In this document: piece after piece, positions 40,621-50,175 of the stretch
How the letters are laid out: each line of letters opens with the position of its first letter
Position numbering within the stretch: position 1 is the stretch's first letter
Assembly (NCBI GenBank): GCA_964546935.1
Contig: CAZJLJ010000016.1
Location: forward strand, 1-59,943
DNA: 59,943 nucleotides
Direction: 5' to 3'
DNA from: JALYTY01 sp964546935
Lineage (GTDB): Bacteria > Vulcanimicrobiota > Vulcanimicrobiia > Vulcanimicrobiales > Vulcanimicrobiaceae
The notes under the pieces: model-generated
What the model was told of the DNA's origin: nothing
The model's database searches: none
The model's input: the letters and a program-made list of their open reading frames with translations, nothing else
Made by a program: the position numbers and the translations under genes

Positions 40621-43479
40621 CCCGCGCACGACTTCGGCGCAATCGCTGCAAATCGCCGGGTGCTCGGGATCTACGCCGAGATCGCGATACTTCCAGCAAC
40701 GCGCACACTTCTCGCCGTGCGCGCCGAAGAGTTTCAGATCGAGCAATTCGGCACTGCCGTCGTTCTCACGAGCAAACTCGGTAACGACGTCGGTGCCTCC
40801 CTTTTCTCGCGGAACGATCGCCACATCGGCACGTCCACCGAACGAGGTTGCGTCGGCTTCGGTCAACGAAAGTTGCGAAACCGCTAACGCTTCTCGCAGA
40901 TTGTCTCCCAGCGACTGAAGGCGATGAAAGATCTTGCGAGTTGCAAAGATCTCTCCACCCAGCTCGAAATCGCGTCCCGTTTTATTCCCGGCGACGAGTG
41001 CGCGAAGGGCGCGCAACACGTCCCACAACACCAGATCTTCGCGCAAGCCTTCAACCTTGATGTGCGCGGCGTCGAACGACGAATCGAAGACGCTCGCTTC
41101 ATCGCCACGCAACGACTCCGGAATCTCTTGCCACGCTTCTTCTGCCGTAAACGACAGCGCTGGTGCGATGGCGGTAAGGAACCGGCGAAGCGCGTAGAGC
41201 AGCGCCGACTGCGCGCTGCGTCGCCGCGGATCGTTCTCCGCCAGCGTATAGAGCGGATCTTTTAGCGCATCGAAGTAGAAGCTCGACATCGCGCTTTCGA
41301 ATTCGATGATACGCAAATAGGCGTCGTGGATGCCGAAGGTATCGTAAAGCGCCTTCACTTCGGCGATAAACGCATCGGTCACGTTGCACGCAAGTACATC
41401 CAAAGGATGCATCTTCGAACGTGGGACGATCTCTTCAACCGGCAGATCGTTTACATTCGAGAGCATAAACCGGATGCGATTGCGGATATTCCGGTAGACG
41501 CGCCCGACTTGGTCTACAACGTTCGGTCCAAAGCGCACGTCGTCGACGAACTCTACCGACGCGGACCACAAGCGAAGCACGTCGGCGCCCCACTTGTTCA
41601 TCGCGTCCGTTGCATCGATGCCGGTGCCTTTGGATTTCGACATCGGCCGGCCTTGCTCGTCGTTCACCCAACCGTTCTTGACCACGTGCTTATAGGGCGC
41701 CGCGCCTTTGATGGCGGTAGCGGTGACTATGGAGCTGCGGAACCAACCGCGATACTGATCTCCGCCTTCGAGTACCAAGTCGCTCGGCCACGGAAGTCCG
41801 TCGTGTCCTAAAACCGCGAGATGCGTGCAGCCCGATTCAAACCAAATGTCAACGATGTTCTTTTCTTTTTCAAAAGAGGTACCGCCGCACTTCGGACACG
41901 TGAAGCCTTTCGGTAAATACGTTTCGACGGGATCGGTCCACCACACGCTCGCGCCGGCTTCGCCGAAGCGCTGCGCGGCATTGCGCGCAACCCCGGCGTC
42001 CAGGATCGATTCGTTACATGCCTTGCAGATAACCGCCGGAATCGGCGTACCCCATGTCCGTTGCCGCGAGATATTCCATTCGGGATGGTTCTCCAGCATT
42101 TGCACCAGACGCGTGCGGCCCCAATCGGGCGTGTAGTCGACGTTCTCGGCCGCTTCGATGGCATTAGCCCGCAATCGATTTTGATCCATCGCAATAAACC
42201 ACTGCGAAGTTGCGCGGAAGATCACCGGATTGTGGCAACGCCAGCAATGCGGATACGAATGTTCGTACTCGTGCGAGCGGAACAACGTGCCGTTGGCTTG
42301 CAGATCTTCGACGATCTTCTTGTTCGCTTTGAAGATGAACATGCCGGCGTACGGTCCAGCCTCAGCCGTGAAATGTCCCGACTCATCGACCGGATTCAAA
42401 ATCGGCAATCCGTATTTCATGCCGGTGTCGAAGTCGTCGGCGCCATGCCCCGGCGCCGTATGGACGGCGCCCGTTCCGGTTTCCAGATCGACGTAATCTG
42501 CAAGCACGATAACGGAATCACGATCCATGAACGGATGGCGAACCGATAACCCGTCGAGTTTTTCACCGGTCGTGGTCGCGAGTAGTTTCGCCTCGGCAAA
42601 GCGCTCTGCAAGTGCCGATTGCGCTAGCGCAGTAGCGAGAATCAATGCCTCGTCGCCGAGCTGGTACAAGCCGTATGTCGCATCGGGGCGCAACGCAATG
42701 GCGACGTTGGCAGGCAACGTCCACGGCGTGGTCGTCCAAATCAAGACGCTAACTTTTGCCGCCGCCCCGGATTTGCCGAAGGCGGAAAGCAGTGCATCGC
42801 GCTGCGCGTCGCTTGCGGGGAAGCGAACGTAAACCGAGGGCGACACCTTGTTTTCGTACTCGATCTCGGCTTCGGCGAGCGCCGTTTCATCGTGCACGCA
42901 CCAAAGCGTCGAACGCAGCCCTTTGTAGAGCTGTTCTTTTTCAGCCAGGTCCGCGAGTGCATTCACGATCGTTGCTTCGAAGCTGGGATCGATGGTGCGG
43001 TACGGATGTTCGAAGTCACCAAACGTTCCCATGCGCGTGCGCGTGTCGCGTTGGCGCGCGAGCCAATAGAGCGCGCGTTCTTTGCACTTCTCTCGCAGTT
43101 CGAGCGGATCGATGGAGTGGAAATCTTTGATTCCGAGATGCTTCAGCGTTTCAAGCTCGATCGGAAGACCGTGCATGTCCCAACCGGGAATGAACGGCGA
43201 CCACTTTCCATCCAACAGCGCGATCTTCACGAACATGTCTTTCAAAACCATGTTCAGGAAGTGACCCATATGCAGCTCGCCGTTGGCATACGGCGGACCG
43301 TCGTGGAGGACCCACGCGTCGTTCTTACGATTGCGCTCCAACCGTTTGGCGAAAATCTGATGCTCTTTCCACCACTCGACCCGGGCCGGCTCGCGCTTGG
43401 GCAGGTCGGCCTTCATTGGGAAGTCGGTTTTGGGCAAACGTAAGGTATCGCGATAATCGCGTTCGACGGTTTCGCTCAT
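40600..43479 (-). CDS. ileS: Isoleucyl-tRNA synthetase
   Basis: 959 residues, full length, class Ia. The HIGH motif is a variant, HMGH at residues 70-73 (ANGELHMGHFLN), and the KMSKS loop reads RPMSKSKGTG. The editing (CP1) domain with WTTTPWTLPANVAI is present. The C-terminal zinc finger is GEKCARCWKYRD with CSDC. It overlaps csaB by 4 nt. No T-box leader is seen because it is internal to an operon. Confidence 0.96.
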   Translation of the reverse strand: MSETVERDYRDTLRLPKTDFPMKADLPKREPARVEWWKEHQIFAKRLERNRKNDAWVLHDGPPYANGELHMGHFLNMVLKDMFVKIALLDGKWSPFIPGWDMHGLPIELETLKHLGIKDFHSIDPLELREKCKERALYWLARQRDTRTRMGTFGDFEHPYRTIDPSFEATIVNALADLAEKEQLYKGLRSTLWCVHDETALAEAEIEYENKVSPSVYVRFPASDAQRDALLSAFGKSGAAAKVSVLIWTTTPWTLPANVAIALRPDATYGLYQLGDEALILATALAQSALAERFAEAKLLATTTGEKLDGLSVRHPFMDRDSVIVLADYVDLETGTGAVHTAPGHGADDFDTGMKYGLPILNPVDESGHFTAEAGPYAGMFIFKANKKIVEDLQANGTLFRSHEYEHSYPHCWRCHNPVIFRATSQWFIAMDQNRLRANAIEAAENVDYTPDWGRTRLVQMLENHPEWNISRQRTWGTPIPAVICKACNESILDAGVARNAAQRFGEAGASVWWTDPVETYLPKGFTCPKCGGTSFEKEKNIVDIWFESGCTHLAVLGHDGLPWPSDLVLEGGDQYRGWFRSSIVTATAIKGAAPYKHVVKNGWVNDEQGRPMSKSKGTGIDATDAMNKWGADVLRLWSASVEFVDDVRFGPNVVDQVGRVYRNIRNRIRFMLSNVNDLPVEEIVPRSKMHPLDVLACNVTDAFIAEVKALYDTFGIHDAYLRIIEFESAMSSFYFDALKDPLYTLAENDPRRRSAQSALLYALRRFLTAIAPALSFTAEEAWQEIPESLRGDEASVFDSSFDAAHIKVEGLREDLVLWDVLRALRALVAGNKTGRDFELGGEIFATRKIFHRLQSLGDNLREALAVSQLSLTEADATSFGGRADVAIVPREKGGTDVVTEFARENDGSAELLDLKLFGAHGEKCARCWKYRDLGVDPEHPAICSDCAEVVRGLAGAGL

Positions 43480-44558
43480 GGCTCGTTTAATAATTCGCCG
43501 AGCACTTCAAAGTTTCGTGCCGCCGATGCGCGCACCGGTTCGATGGCCGCTGCGAGAAAAGTCGACAATTCGGCACGCTCTTCCACAAGGCGGCCCACCA
43601 GCGCGTCGACCTGCGCGGCTGCCGGGGCGCCTTGTCCTGGCGTCCACAGCGGCTCGAGCGGATAAGCAAGGTCGTTACAGAGTGAACTAACCTTCGGATC
43701 GTACGGAATCGCCAAAAACGGCACGGCAAAACGCGCCGCCAAAATCAATGCGTGCAGCCGCATCCCGATAACGACATGCGCTCCACGAATGATGGCCGCC
43801 GCACGAGCGAGCGAACATTCGGGAAGCAGCATCGGCGCAGACGAGCAAGCGCGGATAATATTCGTCGAGACCTCGGCATCAGAGGCACCGCCAAGCGGCA
43901 GAAACGCACTGCGAATGCCGTGGCGCTCGTAGAGCGTATCGACGGCGCGCACGATAGCCGTTGTGCCTTCCTTGAGCGCGGGAATCTTGCGAACGCTGAC
44001 TACGGCGTAGGGCTCGGTGCCCAAGCCTTCGGCTTGCAGATCGAGATCGTCGACCGGCAAATCATAGAGAAAAACGGGATCCGCTGTCTGCTCCACCGGC
44101 GTACCTGGAAGAAGTGATTTCAAAAGCTGAACCGATCGGGCGTCGCGAACCGTTGCACGATCCACGCCTTTGCACATCCGTTTTACGATAAAGCGGCCTA
44201 AAACGTCTAACGGGCCTATCGATTGTGCGAAGATCATGCTGCGGCGCTTCTGTTTGACTGCCTCGCGCAGAACGGAGGCGTAGTAAAATGCGCTCCGTGC
44301 GCTGGTCGCGCTCTGCAACAATCCGCCACCACCGGAGATCAGAACGTCGGCTTGAGCGATAGCCTCGCGAACGGCGCCGGGATTCCATCGCGGCGTTGCT
44401 TGGATGCCATACGTCTTCACGGTCTGCGCCGGAGACGCAGATAATACGTCGATCGCAATTCCGGGAAAGCGCGCACGCATCTGCGCGACGATGACCTCGA
44501 GTAACGCTTCGTCGCCGAGGTTTCCGAAACCGTAGTAGCCCGAGAGCACCACCCGCAT
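43476..44558 (-). CDS. csaB: Polysaccharide pyruvyl transferase CsaB
   Basis: 360 residues. CsaB adds pyruvyl groups to a cell-wall polysaccharide that SLH-domain proteins bind. The start VVLSGYYGFGNLGDEALL is the family signature, followed by DVLISGGGGLLQ, FAQSIGPLD, VSVRKIPALKEG and the C-terminal HVVIGMRLHALILAARFAVPFLAIPYDPKV. It lies between DUF5693 (7 nt) and ileS (4-nt overlap). The DUF5693-csaB pair recurs in bacteria with S-layers, suggesting an SLH-anchored envelope. Confidence 0.93.
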   Translation of the reverse strand: MRVVLSGYYGFGNLGDEALLEVIVAQMRARFPGIAIDVLSASPAQTVKTYGIQATPRWNPGAVREAIAQADVLISGGGGLLQSATSARSAFYYASVLREAVKQKRRSMIFAQSIGPLDVLGRFIVKRMCKGVDRATVRDARSVQLLKSLLPGTPVEQTADPVFLYDLPVDDLDLQAEGLGTEPYAVVSVRKIPALKEGTTAIVRAVDTLYERHGIRSAFLPLGGASDAEVSTNIIRACSSAPMLLPECSLARAAAIIRGAHVVIGMRLHALILAARFAVPFLAIPYDPKVSSLCNDLAYPLEPLWTPGQGAPAAAQVDALVGRLVEERAELSTFLAAAIEPVRASAARNFEVLGELLNEP

Positions 44559-44565
44559 GGGAACG

Positions 44566-46415
44566 CTATGCGCGCCGCGCGCCGAAACGCGCGACCAGCG
44601 CGCGATAGATGGCGATGAACGCGATCCCGATGATAATCCCGAGCACTAGGCCGTTGAAAATTCGCCAAAGCGAAATGCTTATCGGCGTGTGCAGATGCGA
44701 GAACGTGTCGACGACGTCACCGATTCCTACGCCGATTGCGAGTGCAAACAACCATCCCGCAGCGCGCCGGTGCGCGATTAACAACGCGGGCAGCAACATC
44801 ATTGCCGGGAAGCCGATTGCGAACTCTTTCGAACGCGGGCGCACGCTTAGAATCGTGGCCAAACTGTGGCGAATAAACAGCTCGAATTGCGATGGAGCGA
44901 TGTCGCTCTGATTCCCGCTTCGCATTAGAAGCAGGCCGCCCGCANNNNNNNNNNNNNNNNNNNNNNNNNNNNNNNNNNNNNNNNNNNNNNNNNNNNNNNN
45001 NNNNNNNNNNNNNNNNNNNNNNNNNNNNNNNNNNNNNNNNNNNNGAACTTCTCCGCCGGTGCTTCGGCAAATGCGGGTGCGAGCGACAGAAACGCTGCCG
45101 TTTCGAAAAACAGCGCGCCGAAGAGCGCGAGAACGGAACGCACGAATAAATCGTGATGCGATACCAGTCCCGCGATGTAGAGCAGAATCGTTAAAACGTA
45201 CGCGGCGATGGCCCATGAACGGCGATACCAGCCGAAATACGAAAGCAATAGGACAAGGATCGAAGGAACCGCAAGCGCCGCGATGCCGACGAGAATTCGA
45301 TTATCGCCCCGGTAGAGCGGAATCGGCGTTGCACGTCCCAGCTTGAATCCATGCGACTTCAAATCGTCGGCCAGCTGCTTTACGAACTCGACGTTTGTCT
45401 TCTCGATCGAAAGATCGCCGTCTTGGTGCGGCCATGTACGTAGATAAACGACGCGCACGTTACGCTCGCGTACGCCGAGTTCGTAACGCGCTACCGCTTC
45501 ATCGATTCGAATTTTATCGTACTCGGTTTTCGCGATAGCCTGCACGCGCACGGTTTGACCTGGAATCGAGCGCGCAAGGGTATCGTTGCCCTTCTGCACT
45601 TGGCTGTCGTCGTACGTTTCTATCTCACCGAAGTTGAAAGGCCGCGTGGACTTCGGTCCGTGCTCTTTGAACAGATCGGCGGCATCTTGCAAATGATCGG
45701 GATAACCAAAGACTTCATTGCGCAGCCCGAAGAACATGACCGTGGAAACCAAACGGTCTTGAGCCAGGACGTCGTTGATCGCCGCTTCCATTTGTGGACG
45801 AGCGAACCGCTCGTCGTTCTGAAAACGCGGAATGATTAGCAGACCCAACCGTTTGGCCAACGCGATCTGGTCCGAGGGAATCCCAAGCGACGTGTTGTTA
45901 AAGTAATCGATCTGCGTGCGCACTTCGATGATATACGGAATCCGATCGCGCAGAACGCGAATTGTCTTCGGCTCGAAATGCAGGGGAAGTTGCTGCCGGT
46001 AACGCCGGTACGTTGCCGCGTCGTTAACGATTAGATACACGGCATCGGTGGCGATGCGCTTATTGGCGACGAGCGATGCCAGCGTTGGATCCGAAATCGG
46101 CGAGATCCGTGCTTGGTTCAACAACGCGCCGCCGGTCGTAGCATAAGCCTTCCCGGAGTCGCCGACGTTTGCGCCGAGCTCTTCGGTAAGAGCCAGCGAC
46201 GTGAGGCCGGCACGGCGAAGCGCAATCAAGAACGCAGCCGGATTGTAGTTATAGGAACGCGCAGTTTGGATGAAATCGCTGTAGTCCATCGCGATCTCGA
46301 CCCGTCGTGCATGCGACTCGGTCCGCACGCGGAAGGCCGCAACGGCCAGAGAGGCCAGCAGAGCAACAAGCAAGATCAGCGCCGCATAGCGCGCTCTTCC
46401 ATCGATTCGGATCAC
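44566..46415 (-). CDS. DUF5693 family membrane protein (split by gap)
   Basis: GTG start at 46415. The N-terminal part has one membrane helix then a large extracytoplasmic domain (ALRRAGLTSLALTEELGANVGDSG, GKAYATTGGALLNQ), followed by several membrane helices that run into the gap. The second part (44944 to 44566) shows the family end, RPRSKEFAIGFPAMMLLPALL, and more helices. The N run has arbitrary length, so frames differ across it. Function unknown; the family is linked to csaB and envelope polysaccharide. Confidence 0.85.
44945..45044. other. Assembly gap of 100 N inside the DUF5693 gene
   Basis: 100 N; frames on either side are both coding for the same family, so only internal sequence is missing. 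Confidence 0.95.
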
Positions 46416-46437
46416 GGGGAAGGGGTGTTCGCCACAT

Positions 46438-46469
46438 AAAACAATCGAGCCCGCTGAAAGCGAGCTCGA
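46438..46469 (-). terminator. Minus-strand intrinsic terminator before DUF5693
   Basis: On the minus strand an 11-bp stem (46469-46459 with 46455-46445) with a 3-nt TTC loop is followed by TTGTTTT (46444-46438). One pair is G-U on this strand but C-A on the other, which assigns the terminator to the minus strand. It lies 23 nt upstream of the DUF5693 start, where a leader attenuator would sit. Confidence 0.7.
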
Positions 46470-46600
46470 CTGCCGTCGCGTATGCGGTTTCCCGCATACC
46501 GGGTGTGGGCGACGTCTTCATTAACTCAAGCGGTGCAATGCCCACGTATATGCATCGCGAGTATCGGTGTGGGTTCTACCTTACCAGATTGGGTCCTCCG
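46438..46600 (-). ncRNA. Unassigned structured RNA leader or small RNA
   Basis: Upstream of the terminator the minus strand has a perfect 8-bp hairpin with a GAAA tetraloop, GTATGCGG-GAAA-CCGCATAC (46499-46480), inside an outer CGTCGC/GCGACG stem (46514-46509 with 46479-46474) with a 9-nt one-sided bulge. Minus-strand GTGGGC (46545-46540) can pair either with GCCCAC at 46510-46505 or with CCCAC at 46573-46569, giving mutually exclusive folds. This resembles a riboswitch or attenuator for DUF5693-csaB-ileS, or an independent sRNA. No known riboswitch consensus was recognised. Confidence 0.45.
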
Positions 46601-46630
46601 TGAAAAGTGACCGCACTTAGGCTTTACAGA

Positions 46631-47413
46631 CTAGGTATCCCATACCGGATCGCGCTTGTCGATGAATGCTCCGATGCCTTCCTGGGCGTCGCGATCCTGT
46701 GCATTCATCGTCATCACCTCTTTAGTATACGCGTACGCCGCGGCTTGAGGTTTATCGACCTGTGCATAAAATGCCGCCTTACCTAGTGCAACGATGCGGC
46801 GGCTGGCCTGGGCAATCTTGTTTGCCAGTGCCAGAGCTTCGGCACGTAGCGCTTCAGCAGCAACGACGCGGTTCACAAGGCCCCACTCCAACGCGGTGCC
46901 GGCGTCAATCGGGTCGCCGGTCAATAGCATTTCCATCGCGCGTTTGCGGCCGATCGCGCGACTCAGGGCGACCATCGGCGTGCTGCAAAACAAGCCGATG
47001 CGCACGCCCGGCGTTGCGAATTTGGCGTTAGTCGATGCAACCGCAAGGTCGCACGCCGCGACGAGCTGACATCCGGCGGCGGTGGCAATGGCATTCACTT
47101 CTGCTATGACAGGCTGCGGAATTCGTTCTATCGTCGACATCAATGCAACGCAAGCATCGAAGATTTCGCGGTACGATGCTTCGCTGCCGTCGCGCAATTC
47201 ACGTAGATCGTGGCCTGCAGAAAAGGCGGGTCCTTCGGCGGCGAGGATCACGGCGTGCACGTTCGCATCTTCACCGATTTGCGAGAGCACTGAATCGAGT
47301 TCACGCATCATCGAAAGTGAGAGCGCGTTACGCCGGTCGGGTCGCCGCATCGTAACAATTGCAACGACGCCTTCACGTTCTACACCTACGTACTCAGTGG
47401 TTTGCATCACCAT
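46631..47413 (-). CDS. Enoyl-CoA hydratase/isomerase family protein
   Basis: 260 residues from ATG 47413 (ATG 47407 and the upstream 47428 are alternatives). Crotonase fold with the oxyanion-hole segments AFSAGHDLRELRD and ATAAGCQLVAACDLAVAS. The usual catalytic Glu of hydratases at the first position of the IGL helix is replaced (TPGVRIGLFCSTP), a pattern close to ECHDC3-like proteins whose substrate is unknown. Downstream is the structured leader of DUF5693. Confidence 0.9.
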   Translation of the reverse strand: MVMQTTEYVGVEREGVVAIVTMRRPDRRNALSLSMMRELDSVLSQIGEDANVHAVILAAEGPAFSAGHDLRELRDGSEASYREIFDACVALMSTIERIPQPVIAEVNAIATAAGCQLVAACDLAVASTNAKFATPGVRIGLFCSTPMVALSRAIGRKRAMEMLLTGDPIDAGTALEWGLVNRVVAAEALRAEALALANKIAQASRRIVALGKAAFYAQVDKPQAAAYAYTKEVMTMNAQDRDAQEGIGAFIDKRDPVWDT

Positions 47414-47428
47414 CGCTCCAAAATACAA

Positions 47429-47455
47429 CGGGCAACTCGCTTCGCGAATTGCCCG
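47429..47455 (-). terminator. Hairpin terminator downstream of the tRNA 3' fragment
   Basis: CGGGCAA and TTGCCCG arms enclose TCGC/GCGA with one mismatch and a 3-nt loop. On the minus strand it is followed by TTGTATTTT. It resembles the hairpin after the intact tRNA (47541-47564), sharing GCAATTCGCG. Confidence 0.5.
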
Positions 47456-47465
47456 TCCTGAAACA

Positions 47466-47496
47466 TGGGCGATGACGGGCTCGAACCGCCGACATC
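47466..47496 (-). repeat. 31-nt duplicate of the tRNA-Val 3' half
   Basis: Positions 47466-47496 are identical to 47581-47611, covering the 3' acceptor strand, the T-arm and part of the variable region of tRNA-Val. The 5' half of the tRNA and the CCA are absent; instead the minus strand upstream has an 11-bp hairpin (around 47499-47523). Tandem offset is 115 bp. Confidence 0.9.
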
Positions 47497-47540
47497 ATTC
47501 CCCAATGTGCTCCGCACATCGGGGACCCCATGCTTGAAAG

Positions 47541-47564
47541 GCAATTCGCAGGGACGCGAATTGC
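47541..47564 (-). terminator. Hairpin downstream of tRNA-Val
   Basis: GCAATTCGC (47541-47549) and GCGAATTGC (47556-47564) form a perfect 9-bp stem, 13 nt after the CCA end on the minus strand, followed by CTTTC. Probable tRNA terminator with a weak U-run. Confidence 0.5.
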
Positions 47565-47577
47565 GCGTCTTTAGATA

Positions 47578-47653
47578 TGGTGGGCGATGACGGGCTCGAA
47601 CCGCCGACATCCTCCTTGTAAGGGAGGCGCTCTCCCAGCTGAGCTAATCGCCC
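47578..47653 (-). tRNA. tRNA-Val (anticodon TAC)
   Basis: The minus strand folds as a standard cloverleaf: acceptor GGGCGAT/ATCGCCC, D-arm AGCTCAGCTGGGAGAGC, anticodon stem CTCC/GGAG around loop CTTACAA (anticodon TAC), and T-loop GGTTCGAGCC. Discriminator A (47581) is followed by an encoded CCA (47580-47578). 76 nt including CCA. Confidence 0.95.
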
Positions 47654-47838
47654 CTGCGTCCGGCCGGGGGTTAATTCGTTCACACCCGCATGCCGGGCCT
47701 CTTCGGAGGCGATCGCTTCACCGACGGCCGGCCTTCGCCGTCCTAGACGAACCGGTGGCGCTCGAACAATACATTGTTATCGTAATACCAAAGACCATCG
47801 CTTGGCCGCTGCGGCCGGACGCGAGGCAACGCTTGCGG

Positions 47839-48900
47839 ATGTTGCTAACAACGACCGCGCCTATCGTATACACGGACTCCGGAGTGCGCGCGTTCCATCT
47901 CGGCGATGCTGCGGACTTCGAGTCCTTACTGGGCCAGCAAGCGGAATGCATTCAACTCGGCACCGATCCAATTTCAATTGACGTGCTTCAAATATGCACC
48001 GGCGCGGCTTCGATTTGGCGGTGCGTTGCGAGCGGAGCGTTCCAACTGCGCCACCGGGTATCGGACCAAAAGCTCACGATTGCGTTTGTAAATGATGCCG
48101 TCGCCGTATCGGCGGACGGCCACCGGTGGACGCGCGAGCATCTGTTGGTTGCGACGGGACGCGATATCGATATGGGGTCACTCGGGGCTGCAGACTTCGT
48201 ATGGATCGAAATCGACTTACGGTTGCTGGCCGAGAGCAACTTCGAAGCGGTACTGAACGTCAGCCGCAAGACGAACATGGTTCTCTCTACAGAGCGCGCG
48301 CCTATGGCCGAACTTCGTTCTTACGTTAACGATGTGCTTGATAAGTGCAAACGCGATGGAACCATCGTTAAAAGCGCTGGAATCTGGACGCGTATCGAAA
48401 GCGAGCTGCTACGCCGCATCGGTGCCGTCCTAAGAAGCTCGAGTGCCGGCGCGTACGCTGAACGGGAGCGCAAGGCGTTCTCGCTAGTGCAACGAGTCGA
48501 GAGCTTCATGTGGGAAAACGTAGAGGAGCCCCTTACGTTGAAACGCATTTGTGCGAACACCAATTGTCGAATGCGAACTTTGATCTACTGCTTCAAAGAG
48601 TGCTTCGGCATCGGGCCCATTACATATCTCAAGACGCTACGGCTTAATGCAGTGCATCGCAGGCTCAAGAAGGCGCGTGGAGCCGTACGCATATTTGACG
48701 TGGCAACCGACTATGGGTTTTGGCACATGGGCCATTTCAGTACCGACTATAAGCGAATGTTCGGTGTGACGCCGACGGAAACAGTATGGTGGGCTCGTTC
48801 TCGAGAGCACTCGTCTAGTGAGCCATGCCCAGTCCCTGTCGATCCTCGAGCCGTGCCGATGCGCGATCGTCCGCATCTAACGGCGAGTTTTCTAAAGTAG
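47839..48900 (+). CDS. AraC family (EutR-like) transcriptional regulator
   Basis: About 353 residues from ATG 47839; GTG 47755 is an alternative, and the open frame reaches back into the tRNA, which cannot be coding. The N-terminal domain (FHLGDAADFESLLGQQAECIQL) resembles the ligand domain of EutR/CfaD-like AraC proteins. The C-terminus has the AraC double helix-turn-helix (LTLKRICANTNCRMRTLIYCFKECFG, then VRIFDVATDYGFWHMGHFSTDYKRMFGVTPTE). The 3' end overlaps the convergent DUF2254 gene by 86 nt. Target unknown. Confidence 0.82.
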   Translation: MLLTTTAPIVYTDSGVRAFHLGDAADFESLLGQQAECIQLGTDPISIDVLQICTGAASIWRCVASGAFQLRHRVSDQKLTIAFVNDAVAVSADGHRWTREHLLVATGRDIDMGSLGAADFVWIEIDLRLLAESNFEAVLNVSRKTNMVLSTERAPMAELRSYVNDVLDKCKRDGTIVKSAGIWTRIESELLRRIGAVLRSSSAGAYAERERKAFSLVQRVESFMWENVEEPLTLKRICANTNCRMRTLIYCFKECFGIGPITYLKTLRLNAVHRRLKKARGAVRIFDVATDYGFWHMGHFSTDYKRMFGVTPTETVWWARSREHSSSEPCPVPVDPRAVPMRDRPHLTASFLK

Positions 48901-50062
48901 CGTCCAACTTATCCAAATACCGGCGCACCGCCTCAGCCCGAACACCGCTTCTTGCTACAAGCGAATTGAGTGCTGCCCGGAGGCGCCGCATAACTTGAAT
49001 TTGTGAGGCGCCGAACAAACGTATCTCGTCAAATGCAAGCGACAGGTAATCTTCCCACGTCGCGCATGGATATGTCACGCGCAGCGCACCGGAGGGGTCC
49101 AGAACCGCCCCGGTATCCAACCGGCGCGTGGAGAGGCGAGAGAGTAGATCCTCGAGTTGATCGATGGATTGAACGGCCGTGGTAGGATCGTTCACGGCCG
49201 GTGACAACGCGCGTATGGCAATGTCTACCAGGATGCGAAAAGCATATTTCGGATCGTGATTCACCGAACGTTCTATGCCGAGAACCAACGCCTGCAATAG
49301 AGTTTTTTCGGGGATCGCGGTGTTAGAGCCATAAATGCGATAGATCGCGATGCCCTCCGTAACGGCGTCCCCAATGCCGACGGTTAAAGAAATGACGGCG
49401 CCGTTGCCCTCCGCAAGCCGCAGAAGTGTCTTTCTATCCACGAAAATTACTACTTGCGGTTCGCCGCGATAGAAGATCGTTTGCGAATTTGTGTCCGCGA
49501 CCGGCATAGCGACGTTCGACCCGTCAAGAGAAGCCTCGGCTCCATCAACATCGAGGGCCGGCAGGGTGCGTTCGATCACGGCGCGCCCTTTATCGCCAAC
49601 GAACCTCAAAACGTTGGTAATCTGTAAACGCCCGAGTCGAAGCACGAGTTGGGACAAAATGAACATCGAAACAATGAGCAGAGCCAAGACGATGTATGTT
49701 GAGTAGAGCGGCACGTAGCCGTTTCCATCACGATCGACCCACGCAAGCGTTGCAAGCGAATACACGAAAGTCGCAATGAACATCCCGAGGCCGTGAAAAA
49801 GGAGCGGATCGCGAGTAAACCAGCTTGTCAAACGCGGCGAGTACGCCGCCGTGGGCAATTGCACGATTATGAAACCGATGGAAAACAGAATTCCGGTCAG
49901 CGCCATCATGCCGGAGCTGGCCCCTGAAAGAAACGCCTGAGCCGACGACACGGAAATGGCGTGAACGCTTCGCGTTAAATACGTGAATTCGAATCGCGGC
50001 AGCACGAAACCAAGCACAACACTGCCTAGCACGTACAACATCGTGATTATCCACAAACGCAT
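48815..50062 (-). CDS. DUF2254 family membrane protein
   Basis: 415 residues. Four membrane helices in the first 150 residues (WIITMLYVLGSVVLGFVLP, GMMALTGILFSIGFIIVQL, FHGLGMFIATFVYSLATL and a fourth near 120-138), then a large cytoplasmic part with the family motif DIAIRALSPAVNDPTTAVQSIDQLEDLL. The arrangement resembles an ion-channel or transporter regulator but no function is established. The last 86 nt overlap the AraC gene on the other strand. Confidence 0.85.
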   Translation of the reverse strand: MRLWIITMLYVLGSVVLGFVLPRFEFTYLTRSVHAISVSSAQAFLSGASSGMMALTGILFSIGFIIVQLPTAAYSPRLTSWFTRDPLLFHGLGMFIATFVYSLATLAWVDRDGNGYVPLYSTYIVLALLIVSMFILSQLVLRLGRLQITNVLRFVGDKGRAVIERTLPALDVDGAEASLDGSNVAMPVADTNSQTIFYRGEPQVVIFVDRKTLLRLAEGNGAVISLTVGIGDAVTEGIAIYRIYGSNTAIPEKTLLQALVLGIERSVNHDPKYAFRILVDIAIRALSPAVNDPTTAVQSIDQLEDLLSRLSTRRLDTGAVLDPSGALRVTYPCATWEDYLSLAFDEIRLFGASQIQVMRRLRAALNSLVARSGVRAEAVRRYLDKLDATLENSPLDADDRASARLEDRQGLGMAH

Positions 50063-50175
50063 GCAGCCTTAGTCTAAGCGGGTAGCCGTCGCAAGCCTAT
50101 CCCACGGCCGCAGGCTCGCGAATTTTTGCGATATTTGGATATTCTGCCCACGAAAGCTCTGCACGAACAGGATAG

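Noticed and set aside
46249..46545. 98-codon minus-strand ORF overlapping the DUF5693 start
   Set aside because: It runs through the GAAA hairpin and terminator and then out of frame through DUF5693; RNA structure explains the region better.
47407..47683. Minus-strand ORFs reading VGGSSPSSP
   Set aside because: This peptide is the usual false translation of tRNA sequence; the DNA is the tRNA-Val gene and its partial copy.
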